From Oscillospiraceae bacterium (lineage in GTDB: Bacteria > Bacillota > Clostridia > Oscillospirales > Acutalibacteraceae), in assembly GCA_025757685.1 (NCBI GenBank), contig CP107220.1:893501-957500 (forward strand): a stretch of DNA of 64,000 nt. Reading direction: 5' to 3'. The translations under genes and the position numbers were made by a program. Below, one piece after another: positions 32,641 to 42,300 of this stretch; the stretch's first letter is position 1, and every line of letters begins with the position of its first letter. The notes beneath the pieces are model-generated. The model saw nothing but the letters and a program-made list of their open reading frames with translations, was not told the DNA's origin and did not search any database.

Positions 32641-32861
32641 GCCGCCTCGGCGTGCTCCAGGTCCTCCACCCGATGGTTGAGGACCTTTATTTTTTCCTCC
32701 ACCACCGGCAGCCGCTCTGCAAAGCGGTTGTGCTTGTCCACCTTATTTTCCAGCAGCCGCAACCGATAGGTCGTCAGTTTGGACGACGCGAGCACGCCTC
32801 CAAAAGAGCCGGCAATGGTACCTGCCAAGGAGATCAGCGCCACCATCACTTCCTTTTGCAT
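32619..32861 (-). CDS. XhlA-like small phage lysis protein
   Basis: An 80-residue protein with an N-terminal membrane segment (VMVALISLAGTIAGSFGGVLA) followed by a coiled coil (LLENKVDKHNRFAERLPVVEEK). This is the layout of the XhlA/hemolysin-like proteins found next to holin and endolysin in Firmicutes phages, although here the helix is N-terminal, as in related Clostridial phage proteins. SD AAAGGAGG precedes the ATG at 32859-32861. Its last seven codons overlap the end of GH31. It faces the same way as the holin-endolysin pair, 1.6 kb away, so the three probably once formed one cassette. Confidence 0.65.
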   Translation of the reverse strand: MQKEVMVALISLAGTIAGSFGGVLASSKLTTYRLRLLENKVDKHNRFAERLPVVEEKIKVLNHRVEDLEHAEAAQSMRSK

Positions 32862-32907
32862 ATTCACCCTCCTTTGCCTAAAATTACACACTCTAAGACA
32901 GTTTAAC

Positions 32908-32935
32908 AGAATAGAGAAAATCTGTAATTTGTCAA
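32908..32935 (-). promoter_or_regulatory. Promoter of the XhlA-like gene
   Basis: Minus-strand TTGACA (32930-32935), 16-base spacer, TATTCT (32908-32913). Confidence 0.55.
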
Positions 32936-32940
32936 GCCAT

Positions 32941-32967
32941 TGGCCCCAAAAAGGGCCATATTTTTTT
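32941..32967 (+). terminator. Terminator downstream of GH31
   Basis: TGGCCC-loop-GGGCCA stem (32941-32946 with 32953-32958) followed by TATTTTTTT on the plus strand. GH31 transcripts would run 300 bases antisense through the XhlA-like gene before stopping here. Confidence 0.75.
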
Positions 32968-32994
32968 GATTATAGAGCACCTTGTCTATGGAAT

Positions 32995-33038
32995 TGAATA
33001 CATAATGTATATTTATTCTTATTTTTGCATATTTATGA
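32995..33038. promoter_or_regulatory. Possible ArgR operator upstream of argC
   Basis: AT-rich stretch with two loose matches to ARG-box half-sites (TGAATACATAATGTATA at 32995-33011 and TGCATATTTATGA at 33026-33038), just upstream of the arg promoter. A weak, unscored resemblance. Confidence 0.3.
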
Positions 33039-33057
33039 TATTTTTTCCGTCGTTCTA

Positions 33058-33085
33058 TTGACATTGTCTTCTATGCGTGTATAAT
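33058..33085 (+). promoter_or_regulatory. arg operon promoter
   Basis: TTGACA (33058-33063), 16-base spacer, TATAAT (33080-33085), about 35 bases before argC. Confidence 0.8.
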
Positions 33086-33120
33086 AAATAGAAGTTAAAA
33101 AAAGGACGGACTGTATAAAA

Positions 33121-34062
33121 ATGACAAGAATATTCATTGACGGTAAAGCCGGCACCACCGGACTGAAGATTTTTTCCCGGTTCCAGAACCGACCGGAGCT
33201 GGAGCTGATTCAAATTGACGAGGACAAGCGAAAGGACCCGGCAGAGCGAGCCAAGTGCATAAACGATTCGGACATTACCTTTCTCTGTCTCCCGGACCCG
33301 GCAGCCATTGAAGCGGCAGCACTGGTTACCAACCCTAAGGTGAAGTTGATTGACACCTCCACTGCCCACCGCACCCTGCCGGACTGGGCCTACGGCTTTC
33401 CGGAGCTGGCACCCGCCTTTCGAGAGAAGATCGTAAGCTCCAACCGTATTGCGGTGCCCGGCTGCTACGCCAGCGGGTTTAACGCTTTGGTCTATCCCCT
33501 GGTGTCCGGCGGCATTTTGCCCGCCGACTATCCCATTGTGTGCTACGCCATGAGCGGTTACAGCGGCGCAGGGAACAAAGGCATTGCCCAATATGAAGCG
33601 GCAGATCGGGATCCTGAACTGGACAGTCCCCGGCAGTACGCGCTGACCCAGCAGCACAAGCACTTAAAAGAAATGGGCGCCATCAGCCACTTGGCGCGCA
33701 CGCCCATTTTTGCCCCCCATATTTGTGACTATCCCTGCGGGATGACCGTATCCGTGCCGCTGTTTGCCAACCTACTGAAAAAGCGAATGACCCCGGCAGA
33801 TATGCAGGCGTTCTACGCAGAGCACTACGGCGACAGCCGAGTGGTCAAGGTACGCCCCCTGGGTTACAGCGAAAGTATGATCGGCGCCAACAATATGGCC
33901 GGTCGGGATGACATGGAAATTGAGATCAACGGCAACGACGAAAGGCTGCTACTCACTGCTCGGTTCGATAACCTGGGCAAGGGCGCATCCGGCGCTGCCA
34001 TTCAGTGTATGAACATTGCCCTGGGGCTGGATGAAGTCACCGGGCTGACGATAGGAGAATAA
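33121..34062 (+). CDS. argC: N-acetyl-gamma-glutamyl-phosphate reductase, type 2
   Basis: NADPH-dependent reduction of N-acetylglutamyl phosphate to the semialdehyde, third step of arginine synthesis. The 313-residue length and the N-terminal RIFIDGKAGTTGLKI loop mark the short type-2 ArgC rather than the 345-residue type 1. The catalytic cysteine lies in VPGCYASGFNAL, and SGYSGAGN follows. First gene of the argCJBDF-carA-carB operon; argJ follows after 3 bases. Confidence 0.95.
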   Translation: MTRIFIDGKAGTTGLKIFSRFQNRPELELIQIDEDKRKDPAERAKCINDSDITFLCLPDPAAIEAAALVTNPKVKLIDTSTAHRTLPDWAYGFPELAPAFREKIVSSNRIAVPGCYASGFNALVYPLVSGGILPADYPIVCYAMSGYSGAGNKGIAQYEAADRDPELDSPRQYALTQQHKHLKEMGAISHLARTPIFAPHICDYPCGMTVSVPLFANLLKKRMTPADMQAFYAEHYGDSRVVKVRPLGYSESMIGANNMAGRDDMEIEINGNDERLLLTARFDNLGKGASGAAIQCMNIALGLDEVTGLTIGE

Positions 34063-34065
34063 AGT

Positions 34066-35313
34066 ATGACCATGATTGACGGCGGCATTTGTGCCGCAAA
34101 AGGGTTTAAAGCCAGCGGCACCTACTGCGGCATTAAAAAGCCGGCAGTAGAAAACCCAAACCCGGACTATGTACATAAAAACGATATTTGCCTGGTGGCC
34201 TGTGATGTGCTGTGCAACACCGCTGCGGTATATACCCAAAACAAAGTGAAGGGTGCACCAATACTTGTAACTAAAGACCACTTGGCAAAAAGCGGTAACA
34301 AGGCCAAAGCCATCATTGCCAACTCAAAAAACGCCAACACCTGCAACGCAGACGGCGTAGAAAAAGCAGCCAAAATGTGCCAGCTGGTGGCAGACGAAAT
34401 GGGTCTGCCTGCTGAACAGGTGCTGGTGGCTTCCACCGGTGTCATCGGCCAGGTGCTGCCCATTGAGCCGATTATTACTGCCGTGCCTACGCTGGTGAAA
34501 GAACTGGATTATGGTAAAAACGAAGAAGCGGCTACCGCTATTATGACCACCGATACAGTGAAGAAAGAGTATGCAGTAGAGTTCCAGCTGGACGGCAAAA
34601 CCTGCCGCCTGGGCGGTATGGCCAAAGGCTCCGGCATGATCCACCCCAATATGGCCACTACCCTGAACTTTATCAGCACCGACTGCGCCATCAGCGCAAA
34701 AATGCTGCAACAGGCGCTAAGTGAGATCGTAAAAGTCACCTACAATTGCCTGTCCATTGACGGCGATACCTCCACCAACGATATGGTAGAAATCATGGCC
34801 TCCGGTCTGGCGGGCAACGGGGAAATCACCGCACCCGGCCCGGCACTGGACACCTTTAAGGCTGCCCTTTATGATGTGATGGCCAACCTGACCCGTATGC
34901 TGGCCAAGGACGGCGAGGGCGCCAGCAAGCTGCTGGAATGCGTGTGCTCCGGCGCGCCCACCAAGGACACCGCCATTATCGTTGCCAAGGAAGTGATCGG
35001 CTCTACCCTGTTCAAATGTGCCATGTTCGGCGAGGATGCCAACTGGGGTCGGGTGCTGTGCGCCATCGGTTACGCCCCGGCGGAATTCGACATTGACAAG
35101 GTGGATGTGGCCTTAAAATCCACAGCCGGTACGGTCACCGTGTGCCAAAACGGCGCCGGTGTGGACTTCTCTGAGGAAGAGGCCGCCAAGGTACTGGCAG
35201 AGGACGAGATCTATATTTTAGTGGATCTGAACCAGGGGGACGAGAAAGCCACCGCCTGGGGCTGCGACCTGACCTACGACTATGTAAAAATCAACGGCGA
35301 CTACCGCACCTGA
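34066..35313 (+). CDS. argJ: Bifunctional ornithine acetyltransferase / N-acetylglutamate synthase
   Basis: Transfers acetyl from N-acetylornithine to glutamate, recycling the acetyl group; it can also use acetyl-CoA if bifunctional. The 415-residue precursor self-cleaves at the conserved KGSGMIHPNMATTL site, giving alpha and beta chains with T198 as the N-terminal nucleophile. The N-terminal GGICAAKGFKASG and the C-terminal NCKSTAGTVTV-like strand are as expected. No separate argA/argE is present here, so this protein probably runs the cyclic pathway. SD AGGAGAA precedes the ATG. Confidence 0.96.
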   Translation: MTMIDGGICAAKGFKASGTYCGIKKPAVENPNPDYVHKNDICLVACDVLCNTAAVYTQNKVKGAPILVTKDHLAKSGNKAKAIIANSKNANTCNADGVEKAAKMCQLVADEMGLPAEQVLVASTGVIGQVLPIEPIITAVPTLVKELDYGKNEEAATAIMTTDTVKKEYAVEFQLDGKTCRLGGMAKGSGMIHPNMATTLNFISTDCAISAKMLQQALSEIVKVTYNCLSIDGDTSTNDMVEIMASGLAGNGEITAPGPALDTFKAALYDVMANLTRMLAKDGEGASKLLECVCSGAPTKDTAIIVAKEVIGSTLFKCAMFGEDANWGRVLCAIGYAPAEFDIDKVDVALKSTAGTVTVCQNGAGVDFSEEEAAKVLAEDEIYILVDLNQGDEKATAWGCDLTYDYVKINGDYRT

Positions 35314-35348
35314 TTTTACTAAGAAATATAAGCGAACGGAGTGAGAGA

Positions 35349-36206
35349 ATGGAAATTGCAAATCACCAAAAAGCGGAGATTCTGGCAAGAGCCTTGCCGT
35401 ACATTCAGATGTACCGCAAGAAAGTCATTGTTGTAAAATACGGCGGCAACGCCATGATCAATGAAGAACTGAAAGAAACCGTCATGAACGATCTGGTACT
35501 ACTGTCCACCATCGGTATCCATGTGGTGCTGGTGCACGGTGGCGGTCCGGAGATCAACAAGACCCTGAAGCGTATGCACATGGACTCCAAGTTTGTGGAC
35601 GGTCTGCGGGTTACCGATAAAGAGACGGCAGAAGTGGTGCAAATGGTACTGGCCGGTAAGGTGAACAAAAGCCTGGTGTGCCAAATCGGCAACCTGGGCG
35701 GCCATGCCATCGGCCTGTGCGGGCTGGACGGCAATATGCTAAAGTGCAGGCCGGCAGACGACGTCCATGGCTATGTGGGTGAGATCACAGACATCAATAT
35801 GGAAGTGGTGGAAGAAGCCATTTCCAAGAACTTCATCCCGGTGATCTCCACCATCGGCTACGATGAAGACGGCAACTGCTACAACATCAATGCAGACACG
35901 GTGGCTGCCGCAGTGGCCGGGGCTTTGCAGGCAGAGGCACTGATCTCCATGACCGATGTAGTGGGTCTGTTGCGAGATAAAGACGACGAAAGCTCGCTGA
36001 TACACAGAGTCTATATCAGCGACACCCCGGCGCTGATTGCCGACGGCATTATCGGCGGCGGCATGATCCCCAAGATCGACTCCATGACCGAGGCCCTGCG
36101 CCGCGGGGTCAAAAAAGCATTTATAATCGACGGCCGCGTGCCCCACTCCATCTTGATGGAGCTGCTTACCGATGAAGGTATGGGCACCATGTTCCGCAGC
36201 AGATAA
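35349..36206 (+). CDS. argB: N-acetylglutamate kinase
   Basis: Phosphorylates N-acetylglutamate, second step of arginine synthesis and often the target of arginine feedback. The 285-residue protein has the amino-acid kinase fold: VVKYGGNAM (ATP-binding Lys), HGGGPEIN, and the C-terminal GGGMIPKIDSM motif. The extended N-terminal helix (EILARALPYIQMYRKK) matches arginine-sensitive hexameric forms. It follows argJ by 35 bases, with SD GGAGTGAG. Confidence 0.96.
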   Translation: MEIANHQKAEILARALPYIQMYRKKVIVVKYGGNAMINEELKETVMNDLVLLSTIGIHVVLVHGGGPEINKTLKRMHMDSKFVDGLRVTDKETAEVVQMVLAGKVNKSLVCQIGNLGGHAIGLCGLDGNMLKCRPADDVHGYVGEITDINMEVVEEAISKNFIPVISTIGYDEDGNCYNINADTVAAAVAGALQAEALISMTDVVGLLRDKDDESSLIHRVYISDTPALIADGIIGGGMIPKIDSMTEALRRGVKKAFIIDGRVPHSILMELLTDEGMGTMFRSR

Positions 36207-36218
36207 AGAGGAAGACCC

Positions 36219-37379
36219 ATGAACACAAAAGAACTGGATAATCAATATGTAGCCCACGCCTACGGGCGCTTTGATGTGGCGCTGACGAAAGGTCAAGGCT
36301 CTACCCTCTACGACGAGGACGGCAAAAAATACATCGACTTCGGATCCGGCATCGGGGTAACTGCCTTTGGCATCAACGATCCGGTCTGGACCAAAGCTGT
36401 GGAAGAACAGCTGCACCGGGTGCAGCACACCTCCAATCTCTACTACACCGCCCCCTGCGCCAAGCTGGCGCAGCTGCTGTGTGAAAAGAGCGGGATGAAA
36501 AAGGTGTTCTTCGGCAACTCCGGGGCAGAGGCTAACGAGGGTGCCATCAAATTTGCCCGCAAGTATAGCTTTGACAAATACGGCGCCGGGCGCAGCACCA
36601 TCATTACCCTTGTCAACTCATTCCACGGCCGCACCATTACCACCCTGGCGGCCACAGGGCAAGACAGCTTTCACACGGTGTTTGACCCCTTTACACCCGG
36701 GTTCAAATATTGCCCGGCCAATGATATAGAGGCACTGCAAGCGGCAGCCACGGACGATGTGTGCGCTGTGCTGTTTGAATGCGTACAGGGCGAAGGCGGC
36801 GTGAACAATCTGAACCCGTCATTCGTAAACGCCATTGCCAAGCTGGCAAAGGAAAAAGACATTCTGATCGCGGTAGATGAAGTGCAGACCGGCAACGGGC
36901 GCACCGGCACTTACTTTGCCTACCAGCAATACGGCATTACGCCGGACATTGTAACCACGGCTAAAGGCCTGGGCGGCGGACTTCCCATCGGCGCCGTGCT
37001 GTTTGGGGAAAAGCTGCAAGACACCATGACCCCCGGCTCCCACGGCTCTACCTTTGGCGGCAACCCGGTGGTGGCTGCCGGTGCCTGCTCCATTGTGGAG
37101 CGGATCGACGACGACTTCCTAAGCGAAGTACAGCGCAAGAGCGAGAAGATCCGCACGGCGCTGGCAAAAGTGAAAGGCGTCCAGAGCATCAGCGGTATGG
37201 GGCTGATGCTGGGGATCGAAACGGACAAACCCGCAGGAGAAGTGGCCAAGGCTTGCCTGGCAAACGGCCTGCTGATCTTAACGGCAAAAACAAAGCTTCG
37301 TCTGCTGCCGGCGCTGAACATCAGCGATGCGGAGCTGGACGAGGGACTGGAGATACTGAAAGGAGTGCTTGAAGCATGA
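36219..37379 (+). CDS. argD: Acetylornithine aminotransferase
   Basis: PLP-dependent class III aminotransferase converting N-acetylglutamate semialdehyde to N-acetylornithine (and often acting as DapC in lysine synthesis). The 386-residue protein contains FGNSGAEANEGAIKFARK, AVDEVQTGNGRTG and the PLP-lysine K249 in TTAKGLGGGLPIG. A dual role in diaminopimelate synthesis would fit the DapF domain at the end of this operon, but this is inference. It lies 12 bases behind argB and overlaps argF by four bases (ATGA). Confidence 0.96.
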   Translation: MNTKELDNQYVAHAYGRFDVALTKGQGSTLYDEDGKKYIDFGSGIGVTAFGINDPVWTKAVEEQLHRVQHTSNLYYTAPCAKLAQLLCEKSGMKKVFFGNSGAEANEGAIKFARKYSFDKYGAGRSTIITLVNSFHGRTITTLAATGQDSFHTVFDPFTPGFKYCPANDIEALQAAATDDVCAVLFECVQGEGGVNNLNPSFVNAIAKLAKEKDILIAVDEVQTGNGRTGTYFAYQQYGITPDIVTTAKGLGGGLPIGAVLFGEKLQDTMTPGSHGSTFGGNPVVAAGACSIVERIDDDFLSEVQRKSEKIRTALAKVKGVQSISGMGLMLGIETDKPAGEVAKACLANGLLILTAKTKLRLLPALNISDAELDEGLEILKGVLEA

Positions 37380-38278
37380 AACATTTACTGAAACTGGCGG
37401 ACCTGGACAAAGGCGATATTCTGGACATTCTCAACTTGGCAGACCAGCTGAAATATGAGAACCAGCATGGCATTGAACACCACCACTTAAAGGGAAAGAC
37501 CCTGGGTATGATCTTTCAAAAAAGCTCTACCCGCACCCGGGTCAGCTTTGAGACCGGTATGTACCAGTTGGGCGGCCAGGCACTGTTCCTTTCCAACCGA
37601 GATTTGCAGATCGGCCGCGGCGAGCCGGTACAGGACACGGCTCGGGTACTCTCTCGCTATCTGGACGGCATTATGATCCGCACCTTTGCGCAAAAAGAGG
37701 TGGAGGATCTGGCAGAGTACGGCTCCATTCCCATCATCAACGGCCTGACCGATTACTGCCACCCCTGCCAGGTGCTGGCGGATCTGATGACCATTCGCGA
37801 GTATAAGAAGAGCTTTGACGGGCTGAAATTCTGCTTTATCGGCGACGGCAACAATATGGCAAACTCCCTAATCGTAGGCGCCATCTCCATGGGTATGGAG
37901 TGCGCCATCGCCTGCCCCAAGGACTACCAACCGGACGCCCAGATCATGGCCTGGGCCAAGGAGAACGGCACCTTCACTTGCAGCGATGATATTTTGGCCT
38001 GCGCCAAAGACGCAGATGTGGTCTACACGGATGTGTGGGCCTCTATGGGTCAGGAAGAAGAAAAAGCAGAGCGGGAAAAGATCTTTAAGAACTACCAGAT
38101 CAACGACGAAGTAATGGCCGCCGCCAAACCGGACGCTATGGTGCTCCACTGCCTGCCCGCACACCGAGAGGAAGAAATTACCGCCAAAGTGTTTGAAGCC
38201 CACGCCAATGAGATCTTTGACGAGGCAGAAAACCGCCTGCACGCCCAAAAGGCCGTGCTTGTGAAGCTGTTAGGTTAA
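37376..38278 (+). CDS. argF: Ornithine carbamoyltransferase
   Basis: Condenses ornithine with carbamoyl phosphate to citrulline. The 300-residue protein has the carbamoyl-phosphate motif SSTRTRVSF (about 46-54), the HPCQVLADL loop, and the ornithine-binding HCLPAHR near 262. It overlaps argD by four bases and lies three bases before carA, an arrangement that keeps carbamoyl-phosphate supply and use in one transcript. Confidence 0.96.
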   Translation: MKHLLKLADLDKGDILDILNLADQLKYENQHGIEHHHLKGKTLGMIFQKSSTRTRVSFETGMYQLGGQALFLSNRDLQIGRGEPVQDTARVLSRYLDGIMIRTFAQKEVEDLAEYGSIPIINGLTDYCHPCQVLADLMTIREYKKSFDGLKFCFIGDGNNMANSLIVGAISMGMECAIACPKDYQPDAQIMAWAKENGTFTCSDDILACAKDADVVYTDVWASMGQEEEKAEREKIFKNYQINDEVMAAAKPDAMVLHCLPAHREEEITAKVFEAHANEIFDEAENRLHAQKAVLVKLLG

Positions 38279-38281
38279 ACT

Positions 38282-39370
38282 ATGAAGAAACAGAAAGTAT
38301 ATCTCTGTCTGGAGAACGGACAAACCTTTGAGGGCTATCGTTTCGGTGCCGGAGGCGAAATTCAGGGGGAACTGGTATTTACCACCGGTATGGGCGGTTA
38401 TATCGAGACCCTGACGGACCCCAGCTATTACGGCCAGATCGTGCTGCAAACCTTTCCCCTCATCGGTAACTACGGCTTTATCCCGGAAGATATGGAGAGC
38501 CCCAAAAGCTATGTAAGCGCCTATATCGTGCGTGAGTATTGCGAGGCACCCTCCAACTTCCGCTGCCGGGAAACCCTGGACGATTTCTTAAAATCCCAAG
38601 GCATTATCGGCGTCTACGGCGTAGATACCAGAGAGATCACAAAGACCATTCGGGAAAGCGGTGTAATGAACGCCGTGATCTGTGACGATCCCCGTGTGGT
38701 GGACTATAACAAAGTACGGGACTATGCGGTCGCAGACGCAGTCAAAAGCGTGTCTGCTCCCAAGCCTCAACTGCTGTCTGCCGACGAACACAAGCACAAT
38801 GTGGTGCTGCTGGACTACGGCGCCAAGGCCAACATTGCAAGAGAGCTGAACAAGCGAGGCTGCAATGTGGCGGTCATGCCCTACGACACCAAGGCGGAGG
38901 ACATCTTAGCGCTGCACCCGGACGGCATTATGCTGTCTAACGGTCCCGGAGATCCGGCAGGGAACACCGCTGCCATTGCTCAGCTGAAAAAGCTCATCGG
39001 CAAAGCGCCTATTTTTGGCATTTGCCTGGGGCACCAACTGCTGGCGCTGGCTATGGGTTGCAAGACGGAAAAGCTGAAATACGGTCACCGTGGCGTGAAC
39101 CAACCGGTAAAAGACCTGCAAACCGGGCGCACCTATATCTCCAGTCAAAACCACGGCTACGCGGTGGTGAACGATACCATTGAGGCCAGCGGCGGCACCC
39201 TGCGCTGGGTGAACGCCAACGACGGCACCTGCGAAGGGATCGACTACCCTGCCCAGAACGCCTTTACGGTACAGTTCCATCCGGAGGCGTGCAGCGGGCC
39301 CCACGACACCCGCTTTTTGTTTGACCGATTTTTACAGATGATGGGAGGCGAGAGCCATGCCGCTGAATAA
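38282..39370 (+). CDS. carA: Carbamoyl-phosphate synthase small subunit (arginine operon copy)
   Basis: Glutaminase subunit that feeds ammonia to CarB. The 362-residue protein has an N-terminal small-subunit domain and a C-terminal class I amidotransferase with the nucleophile elbow FGICLGHQLLALAM and the FHPEACSGP histidine-glutamate pair. It is one of two carA genes in the window; placement directly after argF makes this the arginine-dedicated copy. It overlaps the fused carB-dapF gene by 14 bases. Confidence 0.95.
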   Translation: MKKQKVYLCLENGQTFEGYRFGAGGEIQGELVFTTGMGGYIETLTDPSYYGQIVLQTFPLIGNYGFIPEDMESPKSYVSAYIVREYCEAPSNFRCRETLDDFLKSQGIIGVYGVDTREITKTIRESGVMNAVICDDPRVVDYNKVRDYAVADAVKSVSAPKPQLLSADEHKHNVVLLDYGAKANIARELNKRGCNVAVMPYDTKAEDILALHPDGIMLSNGPGDPAGNTAAIAQLKKLIGKAPIFGICLGHQLLALAMGCKTEKLKYGHRGVNQPVKDLQTGRTYISSQNHGYAVVNDTIEASGGTLRWVNANDGTCEGIDYPAQNAFTVQFHPEACSGPHDTRFLFDRFLQMMGGESHAAE

Positions 39371-42300
39371 GAATATCAAAAAGGTACTGGTGATCGGCTC
39401 CGGCCCCATCGTTATCGGCCAAGCGGCAGAGTTCGACTATGCCGGCGCCCAGGCCTGCCGGGTGCTGAAAGACGCCGGACTGGAAGTGGTGTTGGTCAAT
39501 TCCAACCCGGCCACCATTATGACGGACAAAGCGCTGGCGGACCATATTTATTTAGAGCCGCTGACGGAAGAGACCGTGAAGCGCATTATTGAAAAAGAGC
39601 ACCCGGACTCCATCTTAGGCGGTCTGGGCGGCCAAACCGGTCTGACCATCAGTATGCAGCTGGCAAAGGACGGCTATTTGGACAAAATGGGCGTGACCCT
39701 GCTGGGCACAACTGCCCAAGCCATTGACAAAGCCGAGGACCGGCAGCTGTTCCGCGACACCATGATGAAGCTGGGCCAGCCTGTGGTCCCCAGCGACATT
39801 GCCACCACCCCGGAGCACGCACGGCAGATTGCCGCAGAGATTGGCTACCCGGTGATTATTCGTCCGGCCTTTACCCTTGGCGGTGCCGGCGGTGGCGTGG
39901 CTTATAACGAGCAGCAGCTGGATGTAATTGCCAAAAACGGCCTGATGCTCTCCCCCATTACCCAGGTGCTGGTGGAGCGGTACATTGCCGGTTGGAAAGA
40001 AATTGAATTTGAAGTGATGCGGGACAGCGCCGGCAATGTGATTGCCGTGTGCTCTATGGAGAACTTTGACCCGGTGGGCGTTCACACCGGTGACTCCATC
40101 GTCATTGCCCCGGCTGTGACCCTGGCGGACAAGGAGTACCAAATGCTCCGTTCCGCATCTCTGGATATTATCACCGAGCTGGGCATTGAGGGCGGCTGCA
40201 ACTGTCAGTTTGCCCTGAACCCGGAGAGCATGGAGTACAGCGTGATTGAGGTCAATCCCCGGGTCAGCCGTTCCTCCGCCCTGGCGTCCAAAGCTACCGG
40301 CTATCCCATTGCCAAGGTGACCACCAAGATCGCTTTGGGTTATACCCTGGACGAGATTAAAAACGATGTAACCGGCAAAACCTGTGCCTGCTTTGAGCCG
40401 ACCCTGGATTATGTGGTAGTCAAGGTACCCAAGTGGCCCTTTGACAAGTTCGTCAACGCCTCCCGCAAGCTGGGCACCCAAATGAAAGCCACCGGCGAAG
40501 TGATGAGCATTGCACCCTGTTTTGAGGCCGCCATTATGAAGGCAGTGCGCGGCGCAGAAATCGGGCTGGACACACTGAATAACAAGGCTCTGGACGGACT
40601 GGATATACACGAGAAGCTGCACGACCAGGACGATCTGCGGCTGTTCTCCGTATTCGCTGCGCTGAAAAAGGGCGTGAGTGTAGATGAAATTCACCAAATC
40701 ACCATGATCGACGAGTGGTTCCTGGCTAAGCTGAAAAACCTGGCGGATTATGAAAAAGAAATCACCGGGCTGCCCCTATCCCGGGAGCAGTATATGCAGG
40801 GCAAGCACTACGGCTATACCGATGAAGCCCTGGCGCGCATCAGCGGCGGCTCCATTCCCTATCATCAGGACTGCGTCTATAAAATGGTAGACACCTGCGG
40901 TGCGGAATTCGCTGCAGAGACGCCCTACTTCTATTCCACCTATGACGCCCACTGCGAGGCCCGCAGCCTGCCCCAAAGCGGCAAGCAAAAGATCATTGTA
41001 CTTGGCTCCGGCCCCATCCGCATTGGGCAAGGCATTGAGTTTGATTACAGCTCCGTGCACTGTGTGTGGACGCTGAAAGAACTGGGCTATGAAGTCATTC
41101 TTATTAACAACAATCCGGAGACGGTATCCACTGACTTTGACACCGGCGATCGGCTGTACTTTGAGCCGCTGTGCCCGGAAGATGTGATGCAAGTCATTCA
41201 GGTGGAAAAGCCCATTGGGGTGGTGGTGGCCTTTGGCGGCCAAACCGCCATTAAGCTAACCAAATTCCTGGACGAAAAAGGTATTACGATTTTGGGCACC
41301 AGCGCCGAGTCCATCGACATTGCCGAGGACCGGGAACGGTTTGACGCATTGCTGGAAAAATTCGGCATTTTCCGTCCCAAAGGCACCAGCGTGATGACCA
41401 TGCCCCAAGCACTGGTAGCAGCCAACGAACTGGGCTATCCGGTGCTGCTGCGCCCCAGCTATGTGATCGGCGGGCAAAATATGACCATCGCCTACACGGA
41501 TGATGATGTGCGCCGCTATATGGAGCTGATTCTGGCACAAGGGATCGAAAACCCGGTGCTGGTAGACAAGTATATGATGGGCACAGAGTTGGAAGTGGAC
41601 TGCATCAGCGATGGCAAAGATGTGCTGATCCCCGGCATTATGGAGCATGTTGAACGGGCCGGTGTACACTCCGGCGACTCCATTGCCGTGTACCCCCCTT
41701 ACAACCTGAACGATGTGATGCTCCACAAGATCTGCGATGTAAGCGAAAAGCTGGCGCTGTCCCTGGGCACCAAGGGACTGGTTAACATTCAGTACCTGAT
41801 TTATCGCAACGAGTTGTATGTAATCGAGGTGAACCCCAGAGCCTCCCGCACCATTCCCTATATCAGTAAAGTCACCGGCGTGCCCATGGTTGAACTGGCA
41901 ACAAAAATTATGGTAGGCGAAAAGCTGCAAGACCTGGGCTACGGCACCGGGCTGTATCGCACGCCGCCGTACTTTGCGGTAAAAGTGCCGGTATTCAGCT
42001 TTGAAAAACTCAATGATGTAAACTCCCAGTTAGGGCCGGAGATGAAATCCACCGGTGAGGTGCTGGGCGTAGGCAAAAACTTGAACGAAGCGCTGTTTAA
42101 GGGGCTTGTATCTGCCGGGTATAAGGTAGAAAGCCAAAAGCAGGGTCGCCACGGGGTACTCATCACCGTAACCAAGCAAGACCGGTTTGAGATCGTGGGT
42201 CTGGCGAAAAAGCTGGACGACCTGGGCGCAGAGCTATGGGCAACACCGGAGACGGCGGCGGCTATTCGCTCTCTGGGTATTGAGGTGCATGTGGTCAACA

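Noticed and set aside
29540..32967. Intact prophage
   Set aside because: Only lysis genes are present; no integrase, terminase, capsid or tail gene was found in the window.
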